64,000 nucleotides of DNA, taken from Enoplolaimus lenunculus. Lineage: Eukaryota; Nematoda; Enoplea; Enoplida; Thoracostomopsidae. The first letter of the stretch is position 1, and each line of letters begins with the position of its first letter. The notes under the pieces were generated by a model. It saw only the letters and a program-made list of their open reading frames with translations, was not told where the DNA came from and ran no database searches. Positions 23,948-36,380 of the stretch are shown piece after piece. The stretch lies in NCBI GenBank assembly GCA_030248215.1, contig JASANG010001013.1, positions 1 to 64,000 on the forward strand. Direction: 5' to 3'. Both the position numbers and the translations under genes were made by a program.

Positions 23948-25226
23948 ATAGATTGGTACAGAAAAACCTAAAACCCAACTGCACATTCTTTAATCAGTCA
24001 AAATCTTAAAATGTTTTTTGACAAGTACCCGACTTGGGACTTAAACGTTTTTATAGATGGCCAGGATACCAAATGGGTTCGTAAAGTTTTGGTCGAAAAA
24101 AACTATTTTCTGAAATTATTTAGGTATTAAGTACTACCACTACAACATTTGAAAAACATTTTTTGAAATTTGAAACAATTTTTCTAAATATCCTACAAAA
24201 AACGTTCTGAAAATTTTAAATTTCAAATATTTCTCAAAATTTTGTTGTTGTGATAACTGAAATAATTTTCAAGCACACTTTGCTAAAGGTATAAATGTCG
24301 TAGCCCAACTCGTAATTAATACACCCTGAGCTGGCACAATTCGGAATTTGGCTAAATTACGTCTTGCGCTACGACATATATATTTGTAAAATGTAAGAAA
24401 ACTTTTTCTAAAATAAATGTTATTTTGATTAATTTTATTAACTTTTGGTTCACTCAAGAGTTGGGTTTTTATACACGAACCACTGGCATTATTATTAATG
24501 TTGCTAATAAACTACGGTATTTAAGTAAAAAGTATACTAAGCAGCTTCAGGCGAATTTTTTCCTGCAAGTTACCAAGCTAATGCGTCAACGTCTAATGTC
24601 AACGATTGATCTGTTTTGTTAAAAATGACAAAACATACTGAAATTTTATTTTCGCTGTGCGAAGCAACGGATATTAAAGTTTAACAAAAATTTAACCTGA
24701 AGCCATTAAAAACTTACGCCAAACACTTGATTGCGAAAATGTTACCTTTTGATGTCCCCTGTATACAAGATTGAATTACAGTCGCGTATTTTTGAATTTT
24801 AATCAAGTAAAATTTTTTGTCAAAAATCTGTTCAAAATAGTTAATATTTTACTTAAATTAATAGTTACTTAAATTAATGCTACTTATTGCAGGTATATGA
24901 ATATTATTATTATTATTATTAAAAATGTATAAATCAGCCGATCATGAACAGTGGCAACAATCGTCTAAAAATGTTAATCGCGTTGCGAAGCAACGCAAAC
25001 TGAATAAATAAGACTGCGTTTTAAGTAAAGAAAAATATGAAATAATTAAGTTTTAGCCTAAATAGATCATTATCTTCGAGCTATATGTATTCAAGTTATC
25101 GCCGTGCAATATGTAAGTATTGTCAATACCCGTGACACCCACTGTGACAAGCTGTGTTTCTGTTTACCACCCTATTTTTTTGCTAAGCCTATTCCTTCAC
25201 GTTAGGCTCTAAACGTAACACCAACC
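23948..25226. other. Intergenic AT-rich
   Basis: No gene or element ends are seen. An ATT trinucleotide tract lies at about 24903-24920. Confidence 0.55.
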
Positions 25227-25497
25227 TTAACCCCTTCTCACATTGAGTTGCCTATAGGCAACTCAGCGCAGTGCATATACGTTAAACAGTATATATCGCA
25301 CCGTGTTTAACAATTGCAACACGTATACATAGTACTAAATCACCACAAGACGTGAGAGCCGCCTCGGGCTCGAGCGTCAAGCTCCTACAGCTGAGTGGTG
25401 ATGGTATACGCCTCCCACTCCAATCACTGGAGTTCGAATCCTAGCATAAAAGTAGGTCTCAGGGGAAATAGAAAATATTCATGTGAGAAAAGGTTAA
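25227..25497 (+). mobile_element. Family-8 TTAA element with tRNA-like core, best copy
   Basis: TTAA at both ends, then CCCCTTCTCACATTGAG at the left inverted against CATGTGAGAAAAGG at the right. A perfect GAGTTGCC/GGCAACTC hairpin lies near the left end. The core has CAGCTGAGTGG (A box) and GAGTTCGAATCC (B box), spaced as in tRNA genes. It is nearly identical to 3648-3918 and to the reverse copy at 42996-43266, so the family has been active as a unit. Confidence 0.75.
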
Positions 25498-26576
25498 TTA
25501 TAATCAAGGAATAAGGTTAAACCTAAAGAGTACCTCCAAGTCTAAACCTGAACCTATTATCTGGTTTTAGTTTATTTATATGTTTGGGGGGGGGAATAAA
25601 TCAAATCTGAAACGGAATCAACCCCTGCTACAGACTGCGAAATTACTGTTTCCGTTGCACAATTAACCGCAAATTGCAGTCTTTGCTATGTAACCTTCAC
25701 TACCTGCTGTTTTATTTTTGAACAGCTGAGGTATTTAAATGCGAGTTCTTTGATGTTTTGCGCTACTTATGTATTTTAAATTATCGCTATATATTAGAGA
25801 ATACATACCCGTAATACTAGAATAACCCCTATTTTGTACTAGTAATTTTAGTGAACATTTATATACGAACCCAGGGTTAAGTATTTTTAAATAACAGTAC
25901 TGCTATTCAGGGTGTAACCGGAATGGCAGTTCCGGTTGCGGTAAATTTTTGCCTGGATTAAATATTCCGGTATTAAATTTTGGTCGTTTTTAAATGTGCT
26001 TATCTTTAAAAACCCTTTTTGGACCATCTTATTCAAGTGCTTTTCTTAAAAAAATGACGATAAAGATAAAATAAATTTCATTCATATAGTATATAAACTT
26101 TGATATTGATCAACTGACTCGAAATTAAATCAGCTCAGAGCGAGTTAATATTAATACTGTTATCCACTCAGAAATAACCAGAAATAGCTAATTCTCTCTG
26201 ACTTGATTGCTCAGCTTTTGTTTATTTTCTAAAATTTCGAAATTTACATAGTGTTTTATTTTATAAAAGATGTTTTTTAGTCTAAGCTGCCATCTTTCAA
26301 AGTAGCAATAGAGAAATGACTTTATTCTCAACTTTTGAATTTAAAATGTTTCAAATAGTCTATAATATTTTGCATATTTGTGCTTCACACATCACTCCAC
26401 GTTATCAACGCACACCCAAATTGAAACAATTTTGACATTTTCAGGTTAAAAGGTTTTTTTACTCTGCGGGGCAAATTATTTTGCCAAAATAACCAACATA
26501 AACTGACCCAGTTTTGGACTGCAAAGTCGAATTACGCTAAACTTTTTACACCGAACTTCCTCCAGAGGTCGAGAAT
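25498..26576. other. Intergenic
   Basis: A run of nine G lies at about 25586-25594. A fragment of family 5 is present at about 26110-26220. Nothing else is recognised. Confidence 0.45.
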
Positions 26577-26735
26577 TAGGATTGCGCTATACTTTTGTTG
26601 ACGTCCGGCGCCGTTCATCACCGTGCGGCGTTGTCGGTCACCGTGCGGTATCGGTCGCAACACTCACGCACGATGATAACGTATGGTACGAACGGTGACA
26701 GACGGCACGGGACGTCGAGTATAGCGAAACCCTAA
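26577..26735. mobile_element. Family-7 CpG-rich hairpin element
   Basis: AGGATTGCGCTATACTTT at the left and GAGTATAGCGAAACCCT at the right. The interior carries GGCGCCGTTCATCACCG with a complementary arm CGGTGACAGACGG. Confidence 0.75.
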
Positions 26736-26917
26736 AAGCAGATTGGTGTAGCCATTGAAATACCCATCAAAGTATATTGTAATAAAATTCAAAATATTGT
26801 TCTGTGTCTAAACGTTATGTATATAACATAAAGCTAAATCCATTTGCGTCAAACGTTAACTTCGATTTAATACCAGAAAACGTAGGTAAATTATTTAGCC
26901 AGAAATGAGGTTAGAAA

Positions 26918-26921
<4 letters not shown>

Positions 26922-26977
<56 letters not shown>
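26922..26977. repeat. TA dinucleotide microsatellite
   Basis: An uninterrupted run of about 28 TA units. Confidence 0.95.
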
Positions 26978-26978
<1 letters not shown>

Positions 26979-27254
26979 CAGTTATTTATAGCTTTTTCTA
27001 GCTAATATGTGACCATATGAGCTATTATAGACCATTAGATAAAGGACAGTTCAATTAGGCAACATATGGCACGAGATGGGCGACCGTATGTATTAATCAG
27101 AGTCCAGCGGAAGAGTAAAGATACCGGAACCGGAAGTTAACAACTTTTTCCTGGACTACATTCGAAGTTAAGCATACGACAAAAACTGTTTTAGCAAATT
27201 TGGAACTCCCACAGTGCCCGTAATTGAACCGCGATTCTAATTCATTGTTAGGTT

Positions 27255-27422
27255 GACCAATGTTACTTTTAGGGCCGTTACAGAAACATTAAGCATATTC
27301 CGAAGTTTAAGCCTAACCGTTACGAATGTGTATCACTAAGCCTAAGCCTAAACAAAAAATGTAATCTAGAATCTAAGCGTACTCTTTTACAGACCAGCCA
27401 GAATTCAGAACGGTTCTAAAAT
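27255..27422. mobile_element. Family-1 element, GTTACTTT subtype
   Basis: ACCAATGTTACTTTTAGGGC at the left, with internal CCTAAGCC tracts and the shared AATCTAGAATCTAAGCGTA block. The right end is eroded. Confidence 0.55.
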
Positions 27423-27585
27423 TAGGTACAAATTCCAGATTGGTAAACGAATATGGCCCAATCAAGACCGAAAGAACTGCACATGATCTATGGCGAGTTT
27501 GCACCGCGTATACGAGAGTAATAATTGTTCAACACTAAACGTATTGCAATTTCGCGTCTACAGTTTACGCTAAGTTGTTCACAGT

Positions 27586-27989
27586 ATACTCGGGCGGAAC
27601 CGTTTTTCTGTGGGATTTAGAAAACAATAAGCTTACGTTCTAGAGTAATTTTTGTGCTTGTATTAGGATTAGGCTTAAGCTTAGGCTTAGAAATATGCTG
27701 ATTCTTACGCTTAGGCTTAGACTTAGGCTTATGAATATGCTCATTCTTACGCTTAGGATTAGGCTTACGCTCTTAGGCTTAGGCTTAGGCTTAGAAATAT
27801 GCTGATTCTTACGCTTAGCCTTAGACTTAGGCTTAGGAATATGCTCATTCTTACGCTTAGGCTTAGACTTAGCCTTATGAATATGCTCATTCTTACGCTT
27901 AGGATTAGGCTTACGCTCTTAGGCTTAGGCTTACGCTTAGACTTAGGAATATGTTTAAAAGTCTGTTCCGCCCCTGTTCTTTACATTGG
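27586..27989. mobile_element. Family-1 TTAGGC element, expanded
   Basis: GGGCGGAACCGTTTTTCTGTG to GTTCTTTACATTGGTC. The interior contains a large duplicated block: TTAGGAATATGCTCATTC and ACGCTCTTAGGCTTAGGC each recur, giving a direct internal repeat of about 130 bp. Confidence 0.8.
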
Positions 27990-28388
27990 TCGTATACTCT
28001 ATACGGTTAACGGTTACCAAACTATTCATTTTCACAACCTGTAATAATAATACTTGGTATAAACCGTAGGACACCCTTTGACTTTTGAGTAATTGGAACC
28101 TTTAAAAATAATTGATCGTTATGTCATTCAACGAATGTGTCAAAAATTTAAATTTAAAATTTAAATTTAAAAAAACGACGCAATTATACAGTTGATTGAC
28201 TGCCAGACCTGACGGTATTTGACTTTGGTATTTTTAAGCAACCTTTGTAACCAAAAAGACCATACTCGTTTAGTAAACTACAGTTTCAACCAGAGGCGAA
28301 GTCAGGGGTTTCGTTTCGGCGAGGTTAACCTTATATAAAACATTTTTTGACCGTCGAAAATTTGTAGAAAATTTGATTCAAATCATTA

Positions 28389-28665
28389 AAGCCGTATTCA
28401 CACGTGCAAGTTTTTGCTGCGAGAACTCGCAGCTGCAATTTGTACTTGCAAGTTTTGTTCAAAACCCCATTCGAAAAACTTGCAGCTGCAAATAATTCAT
28501 TAAAAATGGTAGCTACGAATTTAGTTCACATGTGTGAATAACCATGCAAGTTCACTCAATTTATTGCAGCCGGCTTCTCATTGGCTGATGAAAAAATGCA
28601 AGTTCTGTGTGCAATTCGCAGCTGCAACTTCTCGTACTAAAAACTTGCACGTGTGAATAGGGCTT
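28389..28665. mobile_element. Family-3 CAAGTTTTTGC element
   Basis: Complete copy with AAGCCGTATTCACACGTGC at the left and GCACGTGTGAATAGGGCTT at the right, flanked by TAA-like trinucleotides. Confidence 0.85.
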
Positions 28666-28928
28666 AAAAGTTGAAACGGGTTCTCAGGTTTGTTTTCAAC
28701 TGTGATTCCAACATTTACTCAAAATTAATTATTTCAATTTTTCTTTTTTTTTAATTTAAAAACTTCAATTCTTTTCCGAAACGTTTTTATAAAAATATAG
28801 GATGTGCAGTCAAACCAAAAATTTTGATCAACATATGTTTTAAAAAAGTCATCATTTCAGTACGAAAGGGAATTAAATTAATATAATAAAAAATATTTCA
28901 GTTCCAAAATTGAGATTATTCTAAATCC

Positions 28929-29112
28929 GGCCGATGTTACTTTAAGGAACGTCCAGGTTTCTGGTGGATCCATAAAAGAGTGATTTTAGATTCTAGATTA
29001 CATTTTTTCCTTAGGCTTTGGCTTAGGAACACATTTTTGCAACGCTTAAGCTTAGGCTTAGGTTTAGGAATACGCTTAATCTAGTGTTACGCCCCTTAAA
29101 GTATCATTGGCC
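28929..29112. mobile_element. Family-1 element, GTTACTTT subtype
   Basis: GGCCGATGTTACTTTAAGG at the left and CCTTAAAGTATCATTGGCC at the right are inverted. TTAGG-type tracts lie inside. Confidence 0.75.
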
Positions 29113-29734
29113 CTAAATCCTGCTAATTAAAAGTGTTTCTGGTATCTGTATAAATTTCGTAGGGAATAACAGCTGTGGACTCTCACTTTCATAGATAAAA
29201 TGCTATCCCTTATTGTGAACCAGATCAAATCCCTATATTCTCTACCTTGTAATTTTTTATATTTTTCTCAAATGCGTTCTAAACGTTCAACTATTTTCAG
29301 TGTTGTTTTCTTGACAAATATTCGTCATCGCTGATTTATACAAACTTTGCTGCCAACGAAAACAAGAATGACTTTGCCAGAATTTTGTTTTGTTTTTCAT
29401 CTGTTCAGACAACTGTCTTAAATTAGGTTTAGCGAACTCCTGCAGTTTAAACCTAAATTGGCAATTCGAACCAGATTTTCCGTAACCTGTGGTCACTTAT
29501 AAATGTTTCACTGGAGCAAGTTGAACTGAACGCCAGACGACCATAAGTTTTACGGTATACAGCTATTCTATCTAAAGTTGACCACAACAAGATTCGCCGT
29601 TCTGAATTTGAGTCAAAATTGTCGTTCAAATTTAAACATTTGTCTTCAAATTCTAGTTTTGGTAAACAATTGATTTAAAATATTTAACAGAAACAATAAC
29701 TTGAAAGATCGAACATTATAATATACTGGTCATT

Positions 29735-29777
29735 AGTTTATCCGTACTTCGTGGGTTCGAGTCCCATCGCATCCGCT
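29735..29777 (+). other. tRNA 3'-half-like fragment
   Basis: GTGGGTTCGAGTCCCAT at 29751-29767 forms a T arm with a good B box, followed by GCATCCG like an acceptor strand. No matching 5' half or A box is visible upstream, so it is likely a fragment or SINE remnant and not a tRNA gene. Confidence 0.35.
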
Positions 29778-29929
29778 GCAAAATTTTCGACAAGCGCTCT
29801 ATATGGTACTGTTTAACTTAGAATTTATATATATGTATATATGTATGTATATATACATATATATGTACATATATTGCTGCTTTAAACATTTGAAATATAT
29901 TTACTTATAAAGCATAAGCCGGTTCACGC

Positions 29930-30222
29930 AAAGGTCAGGGGCGGAACGGTTTTCTGCAGGACTGCAATAGAGTAAGCTTAAGCTTTAGACAAATTTTTGC
30001 TTAAGCTTATACTTAGGTATAAGCTGATTCTTACACTTATGCTTCTGTTTAGGTTTAAGCATAGGTATACGCTTATACTACTCTTACGACCCCGTTCTTT
30101 ACACTGGCTTATAACCCGAAGCATAAACCTTAACCTGAGCCATAAATGTTGCTACGCTTAGGCTTAGGCTTAAGTTTAGCAATATGCTTATACTACTGTT
30201 ACAGCCCTGTTCTCTACATTGG
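29930..30222. mobile_element. Two adjacent family-1 elements
   Basis: One runs from about 29930 to 30107 (AGGTCAGGGGCGGAACGG to CCCCGTTCTTTACACTGGC). The second, lacking its left end, runs to 30222 (CCCTGTTCTCTACATTGGCC). Confidence 0.65.
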
Positions 30223-30297
30223 CCCATAATCCTAACCCAAATCCTAAGAGCGAAACGTTGCAGAACTTTAATACAAACAAAATGACACGGTTGTATA

Positions 30298-30690
30298 AAC
30301 TCCAACTCAACCACAAATGTTCCAACTCCAACTCAACCATAAATGTTCCAACTCCAACTCAACCACAAATGTTCCAACTCCAACTCAACCACAAATGTTC
30401 CAACTCCAACTCAACCACAAATGTTCCAACTCCAACTCAACCACAAATGTTCCAACTCCAACTCAACCACAAATGTTCCAACTCCAACTCAACCATAAAT
30501 GTTCCAACTCCAACTCAACCACAAATGTTCCAACTCCAACTCAACCACAAAGCAACCCAACCAACCAAAATGTTCCAACTCCAACTCAACCACAAATGTT
30601 CCAACTCCAACTCAACCACAAATGTTCCAACTCCAACTCAACCATAAATGTTCCAACTCCAACTCAACCACAAATGTTCCAACACAAACT
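30298..30690. repeat. 26-bp minisatellite
   Basis: About 14 tandem copies of a 26-bp unit with core GTTCCAACTCCAACTCAACC. Copies are almost identical, and one interruption (AAAGCAACCCAACCAACC) lies near 30547-30565. The unit has no stop on the + strand, so three overlapping frames stay open. This is not a gene. Confidence 0.95.
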
Positions 30691-31069
30691 CGTTCAAAAC
30701 CGATTTTTGTTTTTCAATCCCAAAGTTTCCGTTGAAATATATTTCGTAAAAATGTTTTTATTTTAACTCACAAACCAAAAACACAAAGTGAAAGATAGAA
30801 ACTGTGTTAAAATGGGGCGACATTTGTATTATTTCCGGTTTTAAAGACTTTCAAATGTTTTATAAACGAGTTTCGTTTAACCGGGAGTTGAAAACTCGCT
30901 AATCGCAACCAGTTCAACGTTGCTCAAATGTGTAACAGTTGGCAGTTTTTTTGAGCTGATAAAATGAGTTTATTGCGTGATTTCAATTAATTCATGCGGG
31001 GTGCATCACGCGAGCCTACTCGAACATCATAAACACAATGAAATATCGGAAACATGTTTACTATACTTT

Positions 31070-31240
31070 TGAGGAGCGTAACAGTAGTATAAGCATATTC
31101 CTAAACCTAAAATCTTTGCTTAACAATGACGTCTAATCTTACGTTTAAGATTAAATTTAACCTTTAAACAAAAGGTTACTGTAAGGTTTAAGGTCACTTT
31201 TGAGTCCTGTGAAAAAAATGGCTGGCCCCTTAAAGTAAGA
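31070..31240. mobile_element. Family-1 element, decayed
   Basis: GAGGAGCGTAACAGTAGTATAAG at about 31072-31094, CCTAAACC tracts and GGCCCCTTAAAGTAAGATG near 31224-31242 correspond to the GTTACTTT subtype. Confidence 0.5.
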
Positions 31241-33278
31241 TGAGCCGGAGTGTTACAGGGGATAAACGGATTTTTCCCACGGACACTTTCCAAGTGTAGG
31301 GATACCACTGGATCCGTGACTCCGCTGAGTTGAAATTTTCTGGGGAAACCCGAGAGACACGAAATTTGAGCGTGTCGGGTTGGAAAACCACTGGTGGAAA
31401 TGTTTTTGGAGCCGTAGCGGGTATTCACCTGGGGGATCCAAGTGTGTGACCCCTGGGTGAGTTCGTAGGCTAGATTTGGTGTTTCAAATTTAGATCTAGG
31501 GGTCTGAAGGGAGAGCGCAGGTGAGTAAAACTAGAGGAAAAGTTGATTTGAACTTGATTTGAGTGTTTTTGACCCGGGGCGGTCTTTTCTGTCTTTTCCG
31601 GCTTGTGTAGTCTCTTATGGGTTATATCGAAATTAAGATTTTTGAAATTTTGAACTTTACGGTTAGAATTGGCGGTGTTGATGTTTAGTACGGCGAAATT
31701 TGGCGGTAAGCTTTTGAATAACGCGTTGTTGAAGTCAAGTGTGCATTCGTCATAGTATCTGAAGGTTATTATATGTTATTTAGTTTATTTGACCTTGTTC
31801 GATACTTGTTTTGCAAATTTAGATGGTTTTGAGTTTAAATTTGGCGGTTAGATTTGTGTCGTAGTTATTTTAGTTTTCTGACGGCTAGAGTAAATTGTTT
31901 TAGTTTTCTTAATGTGGAGGTGCAAGGAATTTTCTAAAATTTTGAATGAATTGGCCAGAATTTGGTGAAATTGTGATCAAGTTTAATTTCGAGTTATGCT
32001 GAATAAAGGTTCTTAGCTAGCGGAAGAGAATTTACTTTACTCACTTTTAAGTTGTTGTTTGGCTTGTCAAGATGGCGAGATGCAGTAGTAGTTATATTTT
32101 GAATTACCGAATTTGGTTTTTGCGTTATTTGTGGTATTCCGGGAGAGAATGACAAATTCAGTATTGTTTTTAGTGTGGTTGCTCAAGTGGTATAAGTCAT
32201 GATGATTGGTTGAATTTGTAGTTTGCGATTTGTATTTTCTCTTTTGGTGAAAATTAGCGCTCGTACCGGGGTGGCCGGTACAAGCGCCGTACGGGCTACT
32301 CCGGTACGGGTGGCTGTACGCGTTCTTCTAATTGAAATTTCTCGATGTGTACATCTAGGCGGAAAATTATTTGCAGACGCGATTTCGAGTTGGGTTAGAC
32401 TCCGGTTGAGTCTAGCTCGACTCAACCGTGGTTTTAACCCAATTGCATTCAGGTTCGAATGATTATTGCTGATAGTAAAAATTTCTACAGCCTTAGAAAC
32501 AGGCGGTGCGGGTCCCCATTTTTCTTTTTTCCTTTTTGACCAACTCCTTTTTACCAAGAATTTATTTTTCCCCGCACTCCGAATTTTGCCTGCCCACTGG
32601 ATGGTCAATGTAATTTTGCCACGGTGGTCAGAAATTTCACCCGGGGGCAGGAATGCGCGAGGATAAGAGTCTCCTAGCCCCAAATCTTTTTCGCGATAAT
32701 CTGTGTTTCAACGGCGTTTGCCGGCTTGCAGCCGGCGAGGAACTTTTACCAAGCAGAATTATATGCGACATTTTTCTCAACGATCCGGTAGCGATAAGTG
32801 TTTGCGTTCAGATGGTGTATACACTGCGAGCCCGAGATGGGAAACCCATCCCGGACGCGATCGGGCGGAGTAGCATAACTAGACCTAGTAGCCAACCTCG
32901 ATCAAACCATAAGGAGTACCCGCCATGGATGGGTGGCAAGGACTTTCGATCCAGGGTAACCTACCTTATACCAAGGATTGAATTGCGGGGTACAAGTCAA
33001 ATGCGACCTGTTTACAGCTGACAATTTGTCGAATTTCTTACACTGTATACATATCTTGCTTCGGGCTGGAACGCTAAAGTATGGCGATGCACTGCTCTCT
33101 AGCGGAACCAAGCGGGGCTGTCTCGGCCTATGCCCCACCGGCGGGGATCAATAGCCAGATTTTGTATTCAGGTTTAGCACTAAAATTGCGTTTGGTTTCT
33201 CACACAACAGTTAACATTTGCTTTTGTTTAAAAATAAATATTAGAATATCGCTATTGTAAGTTTTATTGTTTAGAAGC
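31241..33278. other. GC-richer block of unknown nature
   Basis: Base composition differs from the surroundings. No domain can be recognised in the open frames at 32183-32683 (-) or 32653-33021 (+). A compact fold-back lies at about 32262-32325, with GTACCGG/CCGGTAC and CCGTACGG pieces. The block could be part of a large repeat that continues to 35.2 kb, but I see no terminal repeats or coding domains to classify it. Confidence 0.35.
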
Positions 33279-33489
33279 ACACTGCCAAAAATGGTGAGTC
33301 AAATTGACTCTCCCCGTAATAGGCTGTACGGGACTACACAAACTGAGTCAAATTCGCCTCAGCCAGAGTCAATTTCGACTCAGTGAACCGCACGATTGAC
33401 CCTGGCGGAGTCGAATTTTGACTCAATTTGTGTAGTCCTGCTGATCCTATTTCGGAAAGAGCCAATTTGACTCACCATTTTTTGCAGTG
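33279..33489. mobile_element. Family-4 element
   Basis: CACTGCCAAAAATGGTGAG at the left and CTCACCATTTTTTGCAGTG at the right, with palindromic GAGTCAAATTCG pieces inside. Confidence 0.85.
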
Positions 33490-34735
33490 CAATATCCAAA
33501 CCGTGATACTTCTATAGAAAAGTTACAATCCAAATCAGATTGGTCAAACCGAAACATGAACGTAATCCTACAAACCTGACTCTTAGCCTAAATGTTACGA
33601 ACACCTAAGTCCTACAACCTTAGCAGAACCTGTTCAGTACTTGAACGCTATACAAAATAAGCTTAATTTTATGGTTAACTCAAAAATTCAAAACTTATAT
33701 CCATTTCTAGTAATTTTGTTAACACATAAATTATGCCGATTTTGAAATGAAAAATGTTTTCAAATGCTATGACAACAAATTAGTCAGGCGGTAGTTTACT
33801 AAAGCCTAAGCAAAATCTAAAATATCGAAGCACAATGTTGATTATAATTAAAATTTTGCATATCTTTTATCATAAGCAAACGACTTGGTTAACCCTTTCT
33901 TACATGAATATTTTTTTGTTTTGGACAAAAATCTGAAATTAATTCAGTATACATTTGCTAGTGGCATTTAAAAAGCCTACTGTAGGCGGCTGTGCCACAC
34001 TTAAACCTATTTCAAACTAAAAACTAAAACTAAAATAAAACCCTATATCAAAACCACACCTTAAGGGAGTTCCTGGCTCCACCTAGTCTCTCTTAGAACT
34101 TAAGTTAGGCTTAGGCGTTGCTACAAGGCGTAGAAATTGGTAAATCGATGCTATGGCGGCTGTGTCCGCAATGTAAACTTACCTGGGGCCCTGCGTGGCC
34201 ATAGAATGGATTGATTAATGGTTCATATCGTGCTGGCCTAATCTGCGTTTAACGACATAGCTAGGCTATGTCAGCACCAAAAATGGTGCTTTATATTGTG
34301 TGTCTCCGGCATGGTTGTTGTTGTTGTTGTAGTACCGGTTGGGTGGCTCTCGACCTCGACCGCATTGCGGACACCCAGTTGTGTGTGTCGGCAAAAATGC
34401 AAATGAGGTCGAGATGCCGATATGGGTAGCCAGGACCGGAATTATTATTAACCTCGATTTAGTACGGATTGGTTGTGTTTTTATTTTGGCGGAATTGCGT
34501 AATCTTTATCTTTTGTTTGTGGAACGTATTACACGGTTGGAACTTGAGTGGAACCTGAGTAAGTAGGGACTAGTTGAAGTAATTTAAGATTGTCACGGCG
34601 GCTGAACATGTGAAGGAATTCAGGCATTACGGATTTTAATCGGCGTTGCGCAGGGCGCGGAAATTACCCAGTATTGGATACTGGTGTCATGTGCTAAAGG
34701 AACTTGGGATATTAAAGGAAACCTGGGGAAAAGTA
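33490..34735. other. Intergenic
   Basis: A single family-8 end (TTAACCCTTTCTTACATG) lies at 33890-33910 without a clear partner. A TTG tract lies at about 34314-34330. No gene is recognised. Confidence 0.4.
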
Positions 34736-34741
34736 GTCTAG

Positions 34742-34886
34742 TAAATCTAACGGGGTTAGATTTATTATTCTACAACGGCTGGGCCAAATCTAACGGGGTT
34801 AGATTGGTCGGAAATTTGGTGTAACTCTAACGGGGTTAGAGTACACGGTTTAACGGGGTGTAATTCTAACGGGGTTAGAATTGCAC
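34742..34886 (+). repeat. Row of four covarying hairpins
   Basis: Four hairpins share the core CTAAC-GGG-GTTAG (loop GGG) at 34742-34764, 34784-34807, 34819-34846 and 34858-34886. A degenerate fifth lies at about 34844-34860. Outer stem bases differ between copies, but in each copy both strands change together, for example AATC/GATT, ACTC/GAGT and AATTC/GAATT. Stems are 8-13 bp and two copies share a single bulged A. Confidence 0.85.
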
Positions 34887-34974
34887 GGATTCTGGAAAAC
34901 GGCAAAAGTATTGGGTACGGTAAAGCCAGTGGCTGGATTAAATCAGATTCAGACGTCGGCTTTAAGGATTCCGG

Positions 34975-35190
34975 CTCGGGTTACCAGTTAAATTACATAA
35001 CCTGTGATTTGCTGGCCTTTAATTTGGGTATTTCGTGTCTTACGGCTCGGGTTACCAGTAAATTACATAACCTGTGATTTGCTGGCCTTAATTTCGGTTA
35101 TTTTTGTGTCCCACAGGTCGCGGGTACCAGTTAAATTACATAACCTGTGATTTGCTGGCCTTAAATTTGGGAATTTTGTGTGTCATACGG
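34975..35190 (+). repeat. Three-copy tandem repeat of about 66-70 bp
   Basis: Three copies of a unit containing ACCAGTTAAATTACATAACC and TGTGATTTGCTGGCC, followed by a T-rich linker and a GTGT(C)TACGG or CCCACAGG junction. Within each unit CCAG/CTGG and GGTTA/TAACC can pair. It lies just downstream of the hairpin row and probably belongs to the same element. Confidence 0.8.
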
Positions 35191-36380
35191 GTTGCGGGTT
35201 GGGATTTATAATAAACATTTACCGGCCGCGTTTTACTAAATCAGAGCGAATAGCATACATCGAGAAAAGAACTATACAGGCGATACAGGATACAGGCTTA
35301 AGTCAAAATCACGAACTTCTCACCCAACCAACGCAAAACCAAAAACACAAAAAAAAACAAACCTACCCATAAACAAAAAACCCCCCCCCACTGCGCATAT
35401 ATGTTAGAATTGTTAAACACTTCTTTTACAGTGTCTGTGTTGCTCACATATTACTTGTATTTAGTTGCTCGTAGTATACTCTATGCGTTAAAGGGTTAAT
35501 TTTGAACCGCAGAAGGGGGGCCTTGAGGGTACCCCCCTTTATTCCTTTTTTTTTTTCCTCAATTTCTGGAGAAGACTACTCCCCCCCCCCCCCACCGCCC
35601 TTTATTATTGAAACAGCTAAAATTACTGAAATATCTTTTGAACTGATTTGGCGTTAAAGTATTGAGAGGCGCATAATGCAGGGGGCACTCTTGAAAACCA
35701 AATTGTTGTGGTGGGGGGGAAACTTTGCCACTGTGGGGACAAAAGTGTCATTTATATGTTTAAAGGTAGTGAATTTCGATTGTTTGAAAACCTTTACCAA
35801 GTGCTACAGTTCGCAATACTGCAACTTTCAGCATTACAGCTAGTCAGCAAATAATTAATACAAAAACGATAATAAAATGAAAAACATTTATTTATATTTA
35901 TTTATTTATTTTATTTGTATTTTACTTTTTTATACATTAATATTATTAGTTTTTAATAAACAAATCATTTTATCTTTTTATTTTGTATTATATTTAGTAA
36001 AAATTTTGATTTATTATTTTTATCTATTTATAGTTTTCGTTAAAAATTTCTAGCAGAAAATATTATTATTCAATTCGAATTATAATTAATGGTATATTAA
36101 TTTGGTAAAAAGCTGTTTTTATTATTTTTATATTTAAATAATGATGGCATGAATAAGTCTTTAATTATCATTATTATTATTACAAGGATACGCTATCTTT
36201 CCAGAAAAAATTTTCATTCCATCGCTATATCCTGATTTTACCTGCCTGCTTACACCCGCACCTTAAAATTAAAATTAAAAATTTAAGCACAGAGTTTAGA
36301 CGCTTCAAGAAAAATATCAAAATATTTCAATATCACTACTGAGTCTGTGCGAATGGGTACCATTAAGCAAAACCCATTTC
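35191..36380. other. Low-complexity AT-rich region with homopolymer runs
   Basis: C runs at about 35383-35392 and 35581-35593, and a TTTA/TTAT-rich stretch at 35880-36140. No gene is seen. Confidence 0.6.

Noticed and set aside
30219-30766. Repetitive protein with FQLQLNHKCSNSNSTTN-type repeats
   Set aside because: Three frames of the same strand are open because the 26-bp unit lacks stops; this is a minisatellite.
32183-33021. Coding genes in the GC-richer block (frames on both strands)
   Set aside because: No domain, no splice context and no consistent codon pattern; long frames are expected from the higher GC.
31250-35200. LTR retrotransposon or Polinton
   Set aside because: I found neither paired terminal repeats nor any recognisable enzyme or capsid domain, so no such call can be supported.
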